A DNA stretch of 61,516 nt, taken from contig CACIBF010000005.1 of NCBI GenBank assembly GCA_902584815.1, positions 1 to 61,516 of the forward strand. Direction: 5' to 3'. Below, one piece after another: positions 9,720 through 18,399 of the stretch; positions within the stretch are counted from its first letter, which is position 1, and every line of letters starts with the position of its first letter. The position numbers and the translations under genes are program-made. Origin of the DNA: an uncultured Pelagibacteraceae bacterium (GTDB lineage: Bacteria > Pseudomonadota > Alphaproteobacteria > Pelagibacterales > AG-422-B15). The notes beneath the pieces are model-generated. The model saw nothing but the letters and a program-made list of their open reading frames with translations, was not told the DNA's origin and made no database searches.

Positions 9720-10708
9720 TAGAAATACTCAATCATATCTGAAAGTGTTCCAACAGCTATACCAAAAAATAACGAACGATTCCATTTCATAATTGTTTTA
9801 AAATTTTCATATACTATATACTTTCTTCCATCTTTACCTTCGGGATAAACTAAGTAAGCATCAATATTAACGTCAGGTAATTTTGATCCATCTAAATTTA
9901 CAACTCCTAATTTAGACCACTCATTAAGTTTTTTGTTCACATTAATGTTTCTCGCTGATGTTGTAATCAAATTATCGTCAATTACACTTATAGTTTTGAC
10001 TTCCCTACCCCATGTTTGATTAGGATTCCATCCAGATTTATTTAAATAGTTTGAAGATGAAGCAAAAACGTCTGGTAATGTGTTCCATATATCTTTTTTG
10101 CCATCTTTATTAAAATCAGTGGCATAGTTCAGAAAACTTGATGGCATGAATTGATTTTGACCCATTGCTCCTGCCCACGATCCCATCATATCATTTGGCT
10201 CAATATGTCCTTGATCAATAATTGTCAGTGCGTTGATTATTTCATCAGTAAAGAAATCTCTTCTTCTCAAATCATGACTTAGAGTGGCAAGAGATCTAAT
10301 TACATTAAAAGACCCTGTGTACATTCCAAAATTTGTTTCAATTCCCCACAGAGCAATTATGAATCTTGATTGAACTTTGTAAGCATCGTAAATTTCATCA
10401 AATAGCAATTTATGTGTTTGAAACAATTTTTTACCTTTTTTAACACGAGATTTTGGTGTGGCATTGTTCAAATATGTGTCTAATGTAAGCGTAAATTCTG
10501 GCTGCATCCTATCTAATTCAAGAACTCGATTATTTGGCTCTACTCCATCAAGAGACTTTTGAATGGTTTCACTTGCAATACCCTTATTTATTGCCAACTC
10601 CTCAATATTTTTTATCCAATCATCAAAAGTGATGTTTTCATTTGCTTGTGTAATTATTGGATTAAATGTAATAAATGTCAGTGAAATTAGAAAAACATAC
10701 ACTTTCAT
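9719..10708 (-). CDS. mltB: Lytic murein transglycosylase B
   Basis: 329 aa from the preferred ATG at 10708. A longer start at 10738 is possible but adds a polar stretch before the signal peptide (MKVYVFLISLTF to TQA), and its start codon would overlap the start codon of the divergent CBS gene. The catalytic glutamate lies in ALWGIETNFG (Glu123 from the preferred start). Further family blocks are GSWAGAMGQNQFMPSS and DLRRRDFF. It cleaves the MurNAc-GlcNAc bond, forming 1,6-anhydro ends. No lipobox is evident, so it is a soluble periplasmic form. First gene of the leftward operon mltB-rlpA-dacC-tmk-holB-metG-tatD. Confidence 0.9.
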   Translation of the reverse strand: MKVYVFLISLTFITFNPIITQANENITFDDWIKNIEELAINKGIASETIQKSLDGVEPNNRVLELDRMQPEFTLTLDTYLNNATPKSRVKKGKKLFQTHKLLFDEIYDAYKVQSRFIIALWGIETNFGMYTGSFNVIRSLATLSHDLRRRDFFTDEIINALTIIDQGHIEPNDMMGSWAGAMGQNQFMPSSFLNYATDFNKDGKKDIWNTLPDVFASSSNYLNKSGWNPNQTWGREVKTISVIDDNLITTSARNINVNKKLNEWSKLGVVNLDGSKLPDVNIDAYLVYPEGKDGRKYIVYENFKTIMKWNRSLFFGIAVGTLSDMIEYF

Positions 10709-10736
10709 AAAACTGTATTTTTTGAATAAATTAGTC

Positions 10737-11708
10737 ATGAATCAAGCAAAAGAGTTAATAGATTTAATCGGCAATACGCCAATAATTCAAGTTAAAAGAC
10801 TTGATACAGGTAAATGTAATTTATTTTTAAAACTAGAAAATACCAATCCTGGATACTCAATTAAAGATCGTGTTGCGCTTAATATTATTAATAATGCTGA
10901 AAAAGAAGGCCAATTAAATAAAGACTCAACAATTATAGAGGCTTCAGCTGGAAATACAGCGTTAGGACTAGCATTAATAGCTCGAATTAAAGGATATAAA
11001 GCAACTGTCGTTATTTTAGACAAGATGAACGAAAACAAAATATTTCACTTAAGAGCAATAGGTGCAAATGTTATTACCACCAGGTCAGATGTTGGACCAG
11101 ATCATCCAGATCACTATGTAAATGTTGCAAAAAAAATTGCAAAAGAAACACCAAATTCATTTTATGCTAGTCAATTTACAAATATGAATAACCCAAAAGC
11201 ACATGAGTTAACCACTGCTCCTGAGATATTTAATCAAATGAATGGTAATGTAGATGCAATTGTATGTGGAGTTGGAACTGGTGGAACAATAAGTGGAATA
11301 GGAAAGTATTTTTCTGAACATTCTCCCAAAACAGAAATGGTATTAGCCGATCCTGAAGGATCAATTGTTAAAGACGTAGTTGAAAAAAATGAAGTAAAAG
11401 AAGCTGATTATTCTTGGCTAGTTGAAGGAATCGGAGAAGACTTTATACCCGATACCTTGGACCTTAAGTATATTAAAAAAGCTTATTCAGTTTCTAACAA
11501 AGAAGCGTTCGATACAATAAGAAACTTAGCTTCCACAGAAGGAATTTTAGGGGGATCTTCCTCGGGCACATTAATTGCGGCAGCAATTAAGTATTGCATG
11601 GAACAAACAATTGAAAAAAATGTATTAACGTTTGTTTGTGATAATGGTGAAAAATATTTAAATACAGCATATAATGAATCATGGCTAAAAGAAAAAAACT
11701 TAATTTAA
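10737..11708 (+). CDS. Cystathionine beta-synthase, catalytic domain only
   Basis: 323 aa, starting at ATG 10737; the longer open frame runs back through mltB and is not coding. Fold-type II PLP enzyme with Lys43 in NPGYSIKDR, the PLP phosphate loop GVGTGGTISGIG, and ASAGNTALGLALIA. DPEGSI and VEGIGEDFIPDTLD are closer to cystathionine beta-synthase than to O-acetylserine sulfhydrylase. The regulatory C-terminal CBS pair is absent. It condenses serine and homocysteine to cystathionine. The next gene, overlapping by 28 bases, is the partner gamma-lyase, so the pair can make cysteine from methionine-derived homocysteine. Cysteine synthase activity cannot be excluded. Confidence 0.85.
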   Translation: MNQAKELIDLIGNTPIIQVKRLDTGKCNLFLKLENTNPGYSIKDRVALNIINNAEKEGQLNKDSTIIEASAGNTALGLALIARIKGYKATVVILDKMNENKIFHLRAIGANVITTRSDVGPDHPDHYVNVAKKIAKETPNSFYASQFTNMNNPKAHELTTAPEIFNQMNGNVDAIVCGVGTGGTISGIGKYFSEHSPKTEMVLADPEGSIVKDVVEKNEVKEADYSWLVEGIGEDFIPDTLDLKYIKKAYSVSNKEAFDTIRNLASTEGILGGSSSGTLIAAAIKYCMEQTIEKNVLTFVCDNGEKYLNTAYNESWLKEKNLI

Positions 11709-12853
11709 AGAAAAATCAAAATATTGATACTATTGCAGTACACGGGGGCATTAAGCCGGATAAGTTGACTGGTGCCGTTATGACACCTATTTATGCTACG
11801 TCGACATATGCCAATTCTTCACCTGGAGTCAACTTAGGTTATGAATATGGTAGATCTCAAAATCCTACTCGAGAAGTTTTAGAAGATGCTCTTAGTAAAT
11901 TAGAAAACGGCTCAAAGGCCTATGCTTTTGCTTCTGGACTATCTGCTCAATCAGCTGTTCTTGATCTACTAAAGCCTGGTGACCACATTATTGCATTTAA
12001 TGATTTATATGGAGGAACATTCAGACTTCTAAATGAAGTTAAAGTAAAGTCTTCAGGTCTTGTTGTTAGTTATATAGATTTTAATACTGAGAGTATTTCA
12101 AAGCACATTACAAAGAAAACAAAACTTATTTGGATCGAAACACCCACAAATCCTCTATTAAAAGTAACTGACCTTAAAAAAATAGCAAATGTAGCAAAAA
12201 AAAATAAGATTTTAACAGTCTGCGACAATACATTTGCAACACCACATAATCAAAGACCTCTTGAATTTGGTATTGATATCGTTAATCACTCTACGACTAA
12301 ATATATTAACGGCCATTCAGATGTTATTGGAGGAGCTTTAATAGTTGGCAATAATAAGTCATTACAAAAAAAAATATCTTTTATTCAAAATTCTGTTGGT
12401 GCTGTTCCAAGTCCCTTTGATTGTTTCCTGATACTAAGAGGAATTAAGACTCTTGGTATAAGAATGAAACGGCATAATGAAAACGGTTTGAAAATTGCAA
12501 GGTTTTTAAAATCACATGGTAAAATTAAATCAGTAATATACCCTGGCCTTCCGAGTCATGCGCAACACAAAATTGCCGCTAAACAGATGAATGGGTATGG
12601 AGGAATGATCTCCTTTATTCACAAAGGGTCATTAGTTGAAATTAAATCATTCATGAAAAAACTAAAAATATTTACCACTGCAGAAAGTCTTGGTGGAGTA
12701 GAAAGCTTAATAGAGTCGCCTGCGCTAATGACTCATGCTTATGTAAATTCATCAAAAGTTAATATACCTGTTCCTGAAAATTTAGTACGAATTTCAGTTG
12801 GAATTGAAAATATTGACGACTTAATTGAAGATTTACAAACAGCTCTAAAATAA
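11681..12853 (+). CDS. Cystathionine gamma-lyase / trans-sulfuration PLP enzyme
   Basis: 390 aa. Cys/Met-metabolism PLP family with the internal aldimine lysine in HSTTKYINGHSDVIGG (Lys207), the aromatic YEYGRSQNPTR block (55-65) and IETPTNPLL. The reaction is cleavage of cystathionine to cysteine, 2-oxobutyrate and ammonia. Gamma-synthase or gamma-lyase cannot be separated by motif alone; pairing with a CBS-like gene favours gamma-lyase. The start overlaps the upstream stop by 28 bases, indicating translational coupling. The gene ends one base before the convergent acyltransferase gene. Confidence 0.87.
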   Translation: MAKRKKLNLKKNQNIDTIAVHGGIKPDKLTGAVMTPIYATSTYANSSPGVNLGYEYGRSQNPTREVLEDALSKLENGSKAYAFASGLSAQSAVLDLLKPGDHIIAFNDLYGGTFRLLNEVKVKSSGLVVSYIDFNTESISKHITKKTKLIWIETPTNPLLKVTDLKKIANVAKKNKILTVCDNTFATPHNQRPLEFGIDIVNHSTTKYINGHSDVIGGALIVGNNKSLQKKISFIQNSVGAVPSPFDCFLILRGIKTLGIRMKRHNENGLKIARFLKSHGKIKSVIYPGLPSHAQHKIAAKQMNGYGGMISFIHKGSLVEIKSFMKKLKIFTTAESLGGVESLIESPALMTHAYVNSSKVNIPVPENLVRISVGIENIDDLIEDLQTALK

Positions 12854-13750
12854 TTATTGAATACTTAAAACTGCATTACTGATAGATGACAGTCTGGAGT
12901 CTAAGCTATCTGACCTACTTGTAATTACCACAGGAATATTAGAGCCAGTTACAAAACCTCCTGCGGTTGCATCCAAAAAATTCACAAGCATTTTTACCAG
13001 AGAGTTGCCGGTCTCAATGTTAGGAACTAATAAAATATTTGCATTACCAGCCACTTGATTATCAATACCTTTCATCTTTGCTGCGTGATTAGAAATAGAA
13101 TTATCAAATGCTAATGGTCCCATTATTTTAAGACTAGGATCAATTTCCTTCAGAGCCCATTCCATTAAATCTTTTGCATCTACAGAACTCTCCATCTGAG
13201 GAAGCACTTCTTCTGTCGCTGACAATACTGATATGTATGGTTCAAAATTTTTTATTCTGTTTGTAAAGTTAATAACATTTTTAAGAATCATTTTTTTAGT
13301 TTGCAGGCTTGGTTTTATGTTTAATGCTCCATCAGTGATGATTAAAGGCTCTCTTCTACTTGGAATGGTCATGAACCATATATGACTTAATTTTTCCCCT
13401 TTATTTCTTAATGAGTAAGACGATTTTATATATTCACCCATTAAAATATCCGTATGCATATGCCCTTTTACCAATAGACCAACCTTGCTTTCGGAGGCCA
13501 TCTGACATGCTATTTTGCTAGACTCTTTTTCTTCTGGTGTATTTACTATTTTTACTTCATTTAAGTCCCATTTAATCTGAGTACAAATTTTTCTTATTTC
13601 TTGCTCATTACCAATTAAAATAGGTTCAATAAGGTTAAGTTCAGATGAAATTTTTGCTGAAAGCAGTGTCACCTCATTATTAGCATTAACTATTGCAGAC
13701 TTAATTCTTTTTTTTTCAATTAAATCAATATTTTGTATGTTATAGTTCAT
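12854..13750 (-). CDS. Phosphate acetyl/butyryltransferase family protein
   Basis: 298 aa, the length of the stand-alone catalytic PTA/PTB domain. Characteristic blocks include LLVKGHMHTDILMGEY, HIWFMTIPSRREPLIITDGALNI, GPLAFDNSIS and NILLVPNIETGNSL. It moves an acyl group between CoA and phosphate. No acetate or butyrate kinase gene adjoins it, so acetyl, propionyl or butyryl specificity is open. Divergence from the 14027 gene is separated by two tiny membrane ORFs on the same strand as this gene, which may be co-transcribed with it. Confidence 0.85.
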   Translation of the reverse strand: MNYNIQNIDLIEKKRIKSAIVNANNEVTLLSAKISSELNLIEPILIGNEQEIRKICTQIKWDLNEVKIVNTPEEKESSKIACQMASESKVGLLVKGHMHTDILMGEYIKSSYSLRNKGEKLSHIWFMTIPSRREPLIITDGALNIKPSLQTKKMILKNVINFTNRIKNFEPYISVLSATEEVLPQMESSVDAKDLMEWALKEIDPSLKIMGPLAFDNSISNHAAKMKGIDNQVAGNANILLVPNIETGNSLVKMLVNFLDATAGGFVTGSNIPVVITSRSDSLDSRLSSISNAVLSIQ

Positions 13751-13806
13751 TTTTTAATTAAATTTAATCTAATTTATTAATACAAATATATATATATGTG
13801 ATTTTA

Positions 13807-13923
13807 TTATTTTTTTTTGAATATATCTATTAAAATTGCCACGCCAATAATTCCAAGTATCAAAAAAGAGAATGTGAACAAATAAACCGATAAATCTTGA
13901 AAAATTGAGAATATAGCAGTCAT
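13807..13923 (-). CDS. Small single-pass membrane protein (38 aa), unknown
   Basis: Found by reading the spacer between 13751 and 14026. ATG at 13923, stop TAA at 13807-13809. It starts MTAIFSIFQDLSVYLFTFSF, continues with a strongly hydrophobic stretch (LILGIIGVAILIDIF) and ends KKK, which fits an inner-membrane helix with a cytoplasmic basic tail. The start codon overlaps the stop codon of the upstream 29-residue ORF (ATGA), a classic sign of coupled translation. The two ORFs have no recognised family. The hydrophobic pattern and coupling argue that they are real. Confidence 0.5.
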   Translation of the reverse strand: MTAIFSIFQDLSVYLFTFSFLILGIIGVAILIDIFKKK

Positions 13924-14009
13924 AAAGTATTAATAACCATCAAAATTAGGTAGTACGCACCAATCAAAAAAGCTATAGTCACCGCGCTACCAATTAACCA
14001 ATCAAGCAT
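13920..14009 (-). CDS. Small single-pass membrane protein (29 aa), unknown
   Basis: ATG at 14009, stop TGA at 13920-13922. The peptide begins MLDWLIGSAVTIAFLIGAYY and is one continuous transmembrane helix. It overlaps the following 38-aa ORF by four bases (ATGA). Only 17 bases separate its start from the divergent gene at 14027, so the promoters must overlap. It resembles in size the tiny accessory subunits of membrane complexes, but no partner can be named. Confidence 0.45.
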   Translation of the reverse strand: MLDWLIGSAVTIAFLIGAYYLILMVINTL

Positions 14010-14026
14010 ATTTAGATAAATATCAT

Positions 14027-15238
14027 ATGAACGAAACAATGAAAGATAAAACTAGGAATTTTCAGCTAATTATCTTTGGGGCTACTGGATTTACAGGTAA
14101 AATAGCCACAAAGTATATCGATTATCACTACCCTAACCTAAAATGGGCTATTGCAGGTAGAAATAAGGATAAATTGGAAGATTTGGCTAACTTATGTAAA
14201 AACAATAAACCAGATATAGTAATTGGTAACTCAGATAATAAAGCTGAACTTAGTCATATTGCATCAATTACAAAGGTAGTTCTTTCATTTGCCGGTCCAT
14301 TTAATAAATATAGCAACCTATTGGTAGAATGCTGTTTAAACGAAGGTGCTCACTATTTAGATATAACCGGTGAAAATATATGGGTAAAAGATCTAATTGA
14401 TAGACATCATGAAGCAGCAGAAAAGAATGGTGTAAAAATAGTACCCTCTTGTGGCTATGACTCAATTCCATCTGATATAGGAAGTTTTTTTTCTCAACGA
14501 TCATTAGATAAAAAAATATTATCTATTGACTGCTATCAATCTGGTGGTGGAGGTGTGAGTGGTGGTACTATTGAAAGCGCGTTTTCAATGATGGAATATA
14601 AAACAAAAAATAAGCTTGGGCATACCTTTTTATTAAATCCTAAAAATTCATACTCTAATATTCAAAGAGAAAAAAGCAAAGATAAGTTTTCTATTAAAAA
14701 AATTAAATATTTTAATACATGGTCAGCTCCTTTCGTTATGGCTCCTGCAAATACAAGGGTTGTCAGACGCAGTGCTGCATTGTTTGATATGATGCAGAAT
14801 GGTTATGGAGAACAGTTTGTATATAATGAATTTATGGAACTTAAGAAATATACTTCAGCTCTTATCGTCTCTGCTTCATTAGTTGTGTTAGGCTTAATCA
14901 TATCATTGCCATTTAGAAGAGTATTTAGACCGTTATTTACGAAACCAGGTAATGGTCCCTCGAAAAAAACTCAAGATAATGGATGGTTTAAAAGTAAATT
15001 CATAATTAAAACAGAAGATAACAAGACATACATATCCAAATTGTATGGTAAAGGTGACCCTGGATATAAAAGTACAGCCCGTTTTGCATGTGAATCGGCA
15101 ATGACTATTATCGAAAATGAAGATGAACTTGACTATAAAGGCGGAGGAGTTTTAACAACAGCAACTGCTCTTGGCGACTGTTTGGTAAAAAGGCTTTCTG
15201 ATAAAGGAGTTACTTTTGAAAGTCCTGTTGAAATTTAA
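14027..15238 (+). CDS. Saccharopine dehydrogenase-like / trans-acting enoyl reductase family protein
   Basis: 403 aa. N-terminal Rossmann fold with IIFGATGFTGKIATKYI at about residues 16-32 and AGRNKDKLEDL, typical of the saccharopine-dehydrogenase NADP-binding family. The middle contains VPSCGYDSIPSDIGSFF and YQSGGGGVSGGTIES, blocks shared with the bacterial branch annotated as trans-acting enoyl reductases. A hydrophobic segment (ALIVSASLVVLGLIISLPF, about residues 281-299) suggests membrane association, as reported for eukaryotic SCCPDH. The substrate is unknown, probably a lipid or acyl intermediate. A second ATG at 14039 is an equally possible start. Confidence 0.75.
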   Translation: MNETMKDKTRNFQLIIFGATGFTGKIATKYIDYHYPNLKWAIAGRNKDKLEDLANLCKNNKPDIVIGNSDNKAELSHIASITKVVLSFAGPFNKYSNLLVECCLNEGAHYLDITGENIWVKDLIDRHHEAAEKNGVKIVPSCGYDSIPSDIGSFFSQRSLDKKILSIDCYQSGGGGVSGGTIESAFSMMEYKTKNKLGHTFLLNPKNSYSNIQREKSKDKFSIKKIKYFNTWSAPFVMAPANTRVVRRSAALFDMMQNGYGEQFVYNEFMELKKYTSALIVSASLVVLGLIISLPFRRVFRPLFTKPGNGPSKKTQDNGWFKSKFIIKTEDNKTYISKLYGKGDPGYKSTARFACESAMTIIENEDELDYKGGGVLTTATALGDCLVKRLSDKGVTFESPVEI

Positions 15239-15311
15239 AATTATCAACAGAAATATTATTAGTTGTACTAATTATATTTTACATTTTATTTAAACTATTG
15301 ATTATTAAGAT

Positions 15312-15545
15312 ATGGATATTTCAAAGAGTAATTCTGACTTAATTTCGAGAATCGAAAAGATTTCTGAATTACGTAAATCTATATCATTAGAATTAAAAAC
15401 TATTGCTCAAAAGACAAAAATATCTACAAGAACCCTTAAAAATATTGAAGGCTTAAAATTTGATAAGTTGCCACCTCATCCCATGAAAGAGTCATTTATT
15501 GTTCAGTATTTTAATGAAGTAGAGTCAAGGAAGGAAAAAAAATAG
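15312..15545 (+). CDS. Stand-alone RodZ-type helix-turn-helix protein
   Basis: 77 aa. The stretch SLELKTIAQKTKISTRTLKN followed by IEGLKFDKLPPHPMKESFIV matches the HTH_25 domain at the N-terminus of RodZ and related proteins (LEdVAkeTkI..rYLeAIE...fdaLP...yvrGFlrsY). In RodZ the domain binds MreB and is followed by a transmembrane and periplasmic part. Here the protein ends right after the domain, with no membrane segment. It could be a cut-down RodZ, a small regulator, or a remnant. It converges on the HPP gene with a one-base gap. Confidence 0.65.
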   Translation: MDISKSNSDLISRIEKISELRKSISLELKTIAQKTKISTRTLKNIEGLKFDKLPPHPMKESFIVQYFNEVESRKEKK

Positions 15546-15546
15546 T

Positions 15547-16017
15547 TTATTTTTTTGGGTAATTTCTTTTTAGAATTTTATTATAAATCATTGCAAATAT
15601 AATAATTATTAAAGCTCCTGTGGCTACAGGTAATAAAATAAAACTAAGTCCTTTTCCGCCTAAAATTGCAATTATAGGATTTGCGCCAGCTGGTGGGTGA
15701 ATAGTCTTTGTGATCATCATTGCCCATACTGAAATAGCAACTGCTAAGCCTATTGATATAAAACTCATACCTAAAAAAATATAAATTAACACTCCTGACA
15801 AAGCTGATAAAATATGGCCAAAGAAAATATTTTTTGGTTGAGCCAAAGGACTTTCATGAACAGCCATGACCAGAACCATCGTAGCGCCAAATGGAGGAAT
15901 TAGCCAAATATTAAAATCATCAAACGAATTAATAAATGCAATTAATGAAATACATAAGAAAGCGCCTAATGCTGAAATTATAGGCTCCTTGTCTAATATA
16001 ACTTTAATAAATTTCAT
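15547..16017 (-). CDS. HPP family integral membrane protein
   Basis: 156 aa with four predicted transmembrane helices. The family-defining motif appears as TKTIHPPAGANPIIAILGG near residue 108, and LIPPFGATMVLVM with ESPLAQPKNIFFGH earlier. HPP proteins of cyanobacteria and chloroplasts have been linked to nitrite transport; bacterial roles are mostly unknown. It is divergent from the DUF2177 gene across a 21-base spacer. Nothing nearby links it to nitrogen metabolism. Confidence 0.85.
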   Translation of the reverse strand: MKFIKVILDKEPIISALGAFLCISLIAFINSFDDFNIWLIPPFGATMVLVMAVHESPLAQPKNIFFGHILSALSGVLIYIFLGMSFISIGLAVAISVWAMMITKTIHPPAGANPIIAILGGKGLSFILLPVATGALIIIIFAMIYNKILKRNYPKK

Positions 16018-16038
16018 AAGTAATATATCATTAATATA

Positions 16039-16431
16039 ATGATCAAAGCCTTCTTAATTGCAACATTATATTTCATTGTTATAGATTTAACGGCTATCAA
16101 TTTATTTATTGTTAAAATTTACAAGTCTAATCTTCCAAGCTTTGTAGAAGTTGGTTCTTTTAAGCCGGTATCAGCAATTCTTTTTTACCTAATTTTTTTA
16201 GGTGGATTACTATATTTTGCCATATTGCCAAACAAAACATATAATATCAGCGATGCATTATTAAATGGAGCCATATATGGCTTATGTACATACGCAACTT
16301 ATGCATTAACAGTTCATACCGCAATGAATATATTCAATTGGAATATTGTAATTAGCGATGTTCTTTGGGGAATTATCTTATCCGCTTCTGTTAGTGCACT
16401 TACAGTATTTACACTATCAAAATTAAGTTAA
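16039..16431 (+). CDS. DUF2177 family membrane protein
   Basis: 130 aa with four hydrophobic helices. GAIYGLCTYATYALT followed by VISDVLWGIILSA matches the conserved core of DUF2177 (G-x-x-x-G-L-x-x-Y-x-T-Y-x-L-T ... D-x-x-W-G). No function is established for the family. It is divergent from the HPP gene and followed by the serine tRNA. Confidence 0.8.
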   Translation: MIKAFLIATLYFIVIDLTAINLFIVKIYKSNLPSFVEVGSFKPVSAILFYLIFLGGLLYFAILPNKTYNISDALLNGAIYGLCTYATYALTVHTAMNIFNWNIVISDVLWGIILSASVSALTVFTLSKLS

Positions 16432-16490
16432 TATTTATTGTTTTTAAATTTTTTTAAAATACATTACGTAAAAATATTAATTTATTTTTA

Positions 16491-16580
16491 GGAGAGGTGG
16501 CTGAGTGGTCGAAAGCACTGGTCTTGAAAACCAGCAACGGGGTGACTCGTTCGTGGGTTCGAATCCCACCCTCTCCGCCA
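16491..16580 (+). tRNA. tRNA-Ser (anticodon UGA)
   Basis: 90 nt including an encoded CCA. Acceptor stem GGAGAGG pairs with CCTCTCC at the 3' end, followed by discriminator G and CCA. The anticodon arm CTGGT-CTTGAAA-ACCAG gives TGA at 16524-16526. A long class II variable arm (CAACGGGGTGACTCGTTC region) and T arm GTGGG-TTCGAAT-CCCAC confirm serine. It reads UCA and, by wobble, other UCN codons. It is the only RNA gene of a standard class seen in the window. Confidence 0.98.
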
Positions 16581-16616
16581 TATTCAACCACTAATTATAA
16601 AGTTATTTATATCAAT

Positions 16617-18290
16617 CTATCGTTGGGAAGTCTGATAATTTGGACTCTGCCAAGTACTCAAATCTAATCTAGATAATGGTTTAGTATCTAAAATTTTATC
16701 ACTAATTTTTTCAGCAATCATTATTGTAGGTGCGTTAGTATTTCCATTTGTAGCAAACGGCATAATAGAGGCATCAACAATTCGTAAACCGGAAAAACCG
16801 TGTACTTTACCTGAATTATCAACGACTGCATGCTTGTCTGTTTTTAGGCCCATACGCGCTGTACAACATAAATGCCATTGACTAGAGATGTGAGAATTCA
16901 ATTTTGCATCAAGATCAAAGTCCGATGTGTAATTACTACCAGGAAAAATTTCTTCACCCTTAAGGTCAGAGAAAGAAGGCTGATTAAGTAATTCGCGTAC
17001 CAAATGAATACCTTTGCGCAGTAGTTCTCTATCTCGTTTATCTTTGAGATAATTAACTAGAATACGCGGCGAGTCAGCGGGATTGTTAGAACGTAATTCA
17101 ATTTTACCACGACTATGAGTGCGCATTAGACCTACATGAACTTGAAATGCATGTTCTTTCATTGGTTGCCATGTGTTATCATCCATAGCAATTGGCGATA
17201 TACATAATTGAAGATCAGGATACTCAACACCTGGCCCTGATCTGATACATGCGACTGAATCAAAATGATTGGATGCACATATGCCCTCTTTAGTTAATAT
17301 CCATTGAATGCCAGCGCCAATACTATTAAGAGTTTTTGTTTTTGGACCAAGTGTAACTGGCTTTAAACATTTATATTTGAGCATAAAGTCAGGGTGGTCT
17401 TGAAGATTTTGACCAACACCAGGTAAATCAGCCTTAAGTTTAATTCCAAAAGATTCTATATGATCTTTTGCTCCAATTCCTGAGAGCATGAGTATATGAG
17501 GTGACCCAACGGCGCCAGCTGAGAGGATTACTTCTTTCTTAGCACTTACATTAATTATTTTATTTCCTTTATTTTTATAACAAACACCTTTTGCCGTATT
17601 TTCATCAAATATTAATTTGCAAACAAGAGCATTAGTTATAATAGTTAAATTTTTTCTATAACGTACTGGGTCAAGATATCCTCGTGATGCGCTCCAACGC
17701 TCTCCCTTAAATACAGTTCTGTCAAAAACACCAAAACCTTCTTGACAAAACCCACTTATATCACTTGTTTCTTGATATCCCGCTTCTTTTCCTGCTTCAA
17801 TAAATGCCTGAGATAGAGGATGATCTTCAGGGGTACTTCTGTGCACCTTTAATGGGCCGGACCCCCCTCTAAAATCATCTCCTCCGCCACTATAGGTTTC
17901 CATTTTCTTAAAATAAGGCAAGACATCAGCGTATCCCCAACCTTCGCAGCCCATTTGTCTCCAGCCTTCATAATCTAATGAATTTCCTCTAATAAATACC
18001 ATTCCATTTATTGTAGATGAGCCGCCAATAGCTTTACCTCGATCATGTTGAAGCTGCCGACCATTAAGCTCAGGTTCCGGTTCACCTTTAAACGCCCAAT
18101 TATATTTATTACTTTTAAGGTTAGATAAAACTGCTGCCGGCATTTTTAAAGTTATAGATTTATCTTCTCTACCCGCTTCAAGTAAAAGAACTTGGTTTTT
18201 TGGATTTTTTGATAATCTATTTGCTAATACACATCCAGCTGATCCAGCGCCAACAATAATATAGTCATATTCAATATCAATTTTTTTCAT
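16617..18290 (-). CDS. GMC family FAD oxidoreductase (choline/alcohol dehydrogenase type)
   Basis: 557 aa from ATG 18290. This start places the FAD motif YDYIIVGAGSAGCVLANRL near the N-terminus as usual; the alternative at 18332 adds 14 residues. Other GMC signatures are HDRGKAIGGSSTINGMVFIRG (positions about 80-100), LSAGAVGSPHILMLSGIG, DLPGVGQNLQDHP, and the C-terminal catalytic region SSQWHLCCTARMG (His) with NGNTNAPTIM (Asn). The family oxidises choline and other alcohols with FAD. The usual choline dehydrogenase block THHPVGTCKMG differs here, so the substrate is open. Its base composition looks a little richer in GC than flanking genes, a weak hint of transfer. Divergent from the SDR gene at 18400. 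Confidence 0.9.
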   Translation of the reverse strand: MKKIDIEYDYIIVGAGSAGCVLANRLSKNPKNQVLLLEAGREDKSITLKMPAAVLSNLKSNKYNWAFKGEPEPELNGRQLQHDRGKAIGGSSTINGMVFIRGNSLDYEGWRQMGCEGWGYADVLPYFKKMETYSGGGDDFRGGSGPLKVHRSTPEDHPLSQAFIEAGKEAGYQETSDISGFCQEGFGVFDRTVFKGERWSASRGYLDPVRYRKNLTIITNALVCKLIFDENTAKGVCYKNKGNKIINVSAKKEVILSAGAVGSPHILMLSGIGAKDHIESFGIKLKADLPGVGQNLQDHPDFMLKYKCLKPVTLGPKTKTLNSIGAGIQWILTKEGICASNHFDSVACIRSGPGVEYPDLQLCISPIAMDDNTWQPMKEHAFQVHVGLMRTHSRGKIELRSNNPADSPRILVNYLKDKRDRELLRKGIHLVRELLNQPSFSDLKGEEIFPGSNYTSDFDLDAKLNSHISSQWHLCCTARMGLKTDKHAVVDNSGKVHGFSGLRIVDASIMPFATNGNTNAPTIMIAEKISDKILDTKPLSRLDLSTWQSPNYQTSQR

Positions 18291-18399
18291 AATACTTTTT
18301 TGATACTCATTAATTTTATTTGACACTTTCAAAGTAAACTAATCTTCAAATTAAGAAAAAATAAGTTATAATTAAAATATAAATTTTCAAGGTATAAAT

